Part shown: in pieces, positions 62,888-64,000 of the stretch
Position numbering within the stretch: position 1 is the stretch's first letter
How the letters are laid out: every line of letters starts with the position of its first letter
Assembly: GCF_004025965.2 (NCBI RefSeq)
Contig: NZ_SAYU02000009.1
Location: forward strand, 17,168-81,167
Length of the DNA stretch: 64,000 nt
Direction of reading: 5' to 3'
DNA from: Phycicoccus flavus
GTDB taxonomy: Bacteria > Actinomycetota > Actinomycetes > Actinomycetales > Dermatophilaceae
The notes under the pieces: generated by a model
What the model was told of the DNA's origin: nothing
Databases searched by the model: none
What the model saw: the letters and a program-made list of their open reading frames with translations, nothing else
Position numbers and translations under genes: made by a program

Positions 62888-63763
62888 GTGCCCCCTCGCA
62901 CCACCCCGCTCGACCCGCGGCGGGAGATCGCCGCGTACCTGTTGCTCGCCTACGGCCTCGCGCTCGCCGTCGCGCTCGCGCTGCCGCACGCCCGCATCAA
63001 CCTCCTCCTCAGCGTCGCCATCCCCACCGTGGTCGTCGCCCTGCTCACCGTCGTGACCACCCCGCGCGGCTCCCGGGCCGCCCTCTGGCGCGGGCTCGGG
63101 CTGGGCCGCGTGGGCCTGCGCTCGTGGCCGGCCGCCGTCCTCCTGCCCGTCGCCCTGTGCGGCGCGGCGTACGCCGTGGCCGTCCTCGCCGGCGTCGGAC
63201 GGCTCGCCCCCGCCCCGGGTGCCGTGGACCCGGCCGACGTCGCGGTCTCCCTCGTCCTCGGCTCGCTCGTCGTCATGGGCGAGGAGATCGGCTGGCGCGG
63301 CTACCTGCTCCCGCGGCTGCAGACGGTGACGGGTCCCCGTCGCGGCGCCGTCCTCACCGGCGCGCTGCACGGCGGCATCCACCTGCCGCTCATCCTCCTC
63401 GCGACGACGTACGACACCGACGGTCCGCGCTGGTCCGCGGCGGTCGGCGCCGTGCTCACCATCACCGGGGCGGGCGTCGTCTACGCCTGGCTGCGCGGCC
63501 GGTCCGGCAGCCTCTGGCCCGTGGCGCTGGCCCACGGCACGGCGAACACCGTCTTCGACGTCGCGGCCGTTGCCGTGGTGCCGACGGGGGCGGGAGGGCT
63601 CGCCCTCGTCGCCGGCGAGACCGGCGTCGCCACGTGGCTCGTCTGCGGGCTGGCCGCGGCCGTGCTGCTGTCCCGCTCCCCGGTGTGGGACCGACCGGCG
63701 GCGCGACCGTCCCCGGCGCCTGCCGCCGCGGCCGGTTCCGACCGGGCTCCGGCCGGCGTCTGA
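62888..63763 (+). CDS. CPBP family intramembrane metalloprotease
   Basis: 291-aa polytopic membrane protein (Abi/CAAX protease family) with about eight hydrophobic segments. The catalytic motif EEIGWRGYLLPRL is near 132, the second motif LHGGIHLPL near 160 (zinc/His) and HGTANTVFD near 218. Members process prenylated peptides, bacteriocins or regulators; the substrate here is unknown. GTG start with CAGGAG 5 nt upstream. The 173 bp between the regulator and this gene hold low-complexity GC-rich sequence and no clear signal. It may be a target of the upstream two-component system. Confidence 0.87.
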   Translation: MPPRTTPLDPRREIAAYLLLAYGLALAVALALPHARINLLLSVAIPTVVVALLTVVTTPRGSRAALWRGLGLGRVGLRSWPAAVLLPVALCGAAYAVAVLAGVGRLAPAPGAVDPADVAVSLVLGSLVVMGEEIGWRGYLLPRLQTVTGPRRGAVLTGALHGGIHLPLILLATTYDTDGPRWSAAVGAVLTITGAGVVYAWLRGRSGSLWPVALAHGTANTVFDVAAVAVVPTGAGGLALVAGETGVATWLVCGLAAAVLLSRSPVWDRPAARPSPAPAAAAGSDRAPAGV

Positions 63764-63773
63764 GGGGGCGGGG

Positions 63774-64000
63774 ATGTCGCTCTCGGACTGCCTCCTGGAC
63801 CTGCTCCTCGTCGCGGTCGTCGTCCGCCAGGTGCGCGGCCGGCCACTGACGACCCGCACCCTCGTGCTCCCGCTCGTCATCGTCGGCGTGGCCGCGGGCG
63901 AGTACCTGCGCTCGGTCCCCACGGCCGGCAACGACCCCTGGCTCGTGGCCGGCGGTGTCGTGGGCGGCGTGCTGCTCGGGACGGCGTGCGCGGCGCTGAC
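63774..64000 (+). CDS. Membrane protein, partial (cut by window end)
   Basis: First 75 residues of a protein that runs past the window. It starts MSLSDCLLDLLLVAVVVRQ, with three hydrophobic stretches already visible (about 4-20, 28-42, 56-73). SD-like GAGGGGGCGGGG just upstream; 10 bp after the CPBP stop, so likely cotranscribed. It resembles DUF1453-type small membrane proteins, but too little is present to decide. Confidence 0.5.
   Translation, partial: MSLSDCLLDLLLVAVVVRQVRGRPLTTRTLVLPLVIVGVAAGEYLRSVPTAGNDPWLVAGGVVGGVLLGTACAAL

Overview
The window is very GC-rich DNA with dense, same-strand gene runs joined by 1-4 nt stop/start overlaps, frequent GTG starts and many leaderless genes: a TAnnnT -10 box ends 6-8 nt before the start codon. 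With the aerobic cobalamin gene set, mreBCD, DUF4233 and a HelR-type ATPase, this points to an actinobacterium, most likely of the order Micrococcales (family Intrasporangiaceae is a guess from gene content only).

Region 1 (11-24164) is a cobalamin (B12) supercluster. Minus strand 5400-11: cobalamin riboswitch, ChlI/ChlD-like chelatase subunit, cobO, and a cobB-cobC fusion. Plus strand 5506-7544: cobL, cobM. Plus strand 7545-10290: second cobalamin riboswitch and the cobalt ECF transporter cbiMNQO. A small hypothetical membrane protein (10413-10910) interrupts. Minus strand 14348-11030: cobG, cobH, cobIJ. Plus strand 14390-19998: third cobalamin riboswitch, cobN and a bluB-cobT fusion. An aldo/keto reductase follows, then cobQ-cobF (minus) and an alpha-ribazole-phosphatase-like enzyme (plus). 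CobG, CobF and CobN mark the oxygen-dependent, late-cobalt route. cobA, cobK, cobD/cbiB, cobU/P and cobS are not in the window.

Region 2 (24165-36019) is housekeeping and signalling: a T-box-controlled ileS, a rhodanese, folC, a tandemly duplicated palindromic intergenic element, a DesK/DesR-like two-component pair, a CDF-type metal efflux protein, a membrane protein with an L7/L12-like tail, DUF4233, ndk, a lipoprotein and an SGNH hydrolase.

Region 3 (36186-48946) holds mreB-mreC-mreD-PBP2, lpdA, a truncated sigma-factor remnant, a PLP decarboxylase with a cupin, a frameshifted M48-like peptidase relic, a HelR-type ATPase, a VOC protein and an HhH-GPD-like protein.

Region 4 (48966-60787) is the accessory, surface and conflict part. 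A 2844-aa secreted DUF4114/vWA/PKD/DUF11/RHS protein ends in a variable C-terminal toxin-like tip. A pentapeptide-like protein 9 nt downstream is the likely immunity protein; its probable -10 box overlaps the toxin stop codon. Pseudogene scraps flank this locus, and a CHAP hydrolase with three cell-wall-binding repeats follows. Region 5 (60846-64000) has a second histidine kinase/response regulator pair, a CPBP protease and the start of a membrane protein cut by the window edge.
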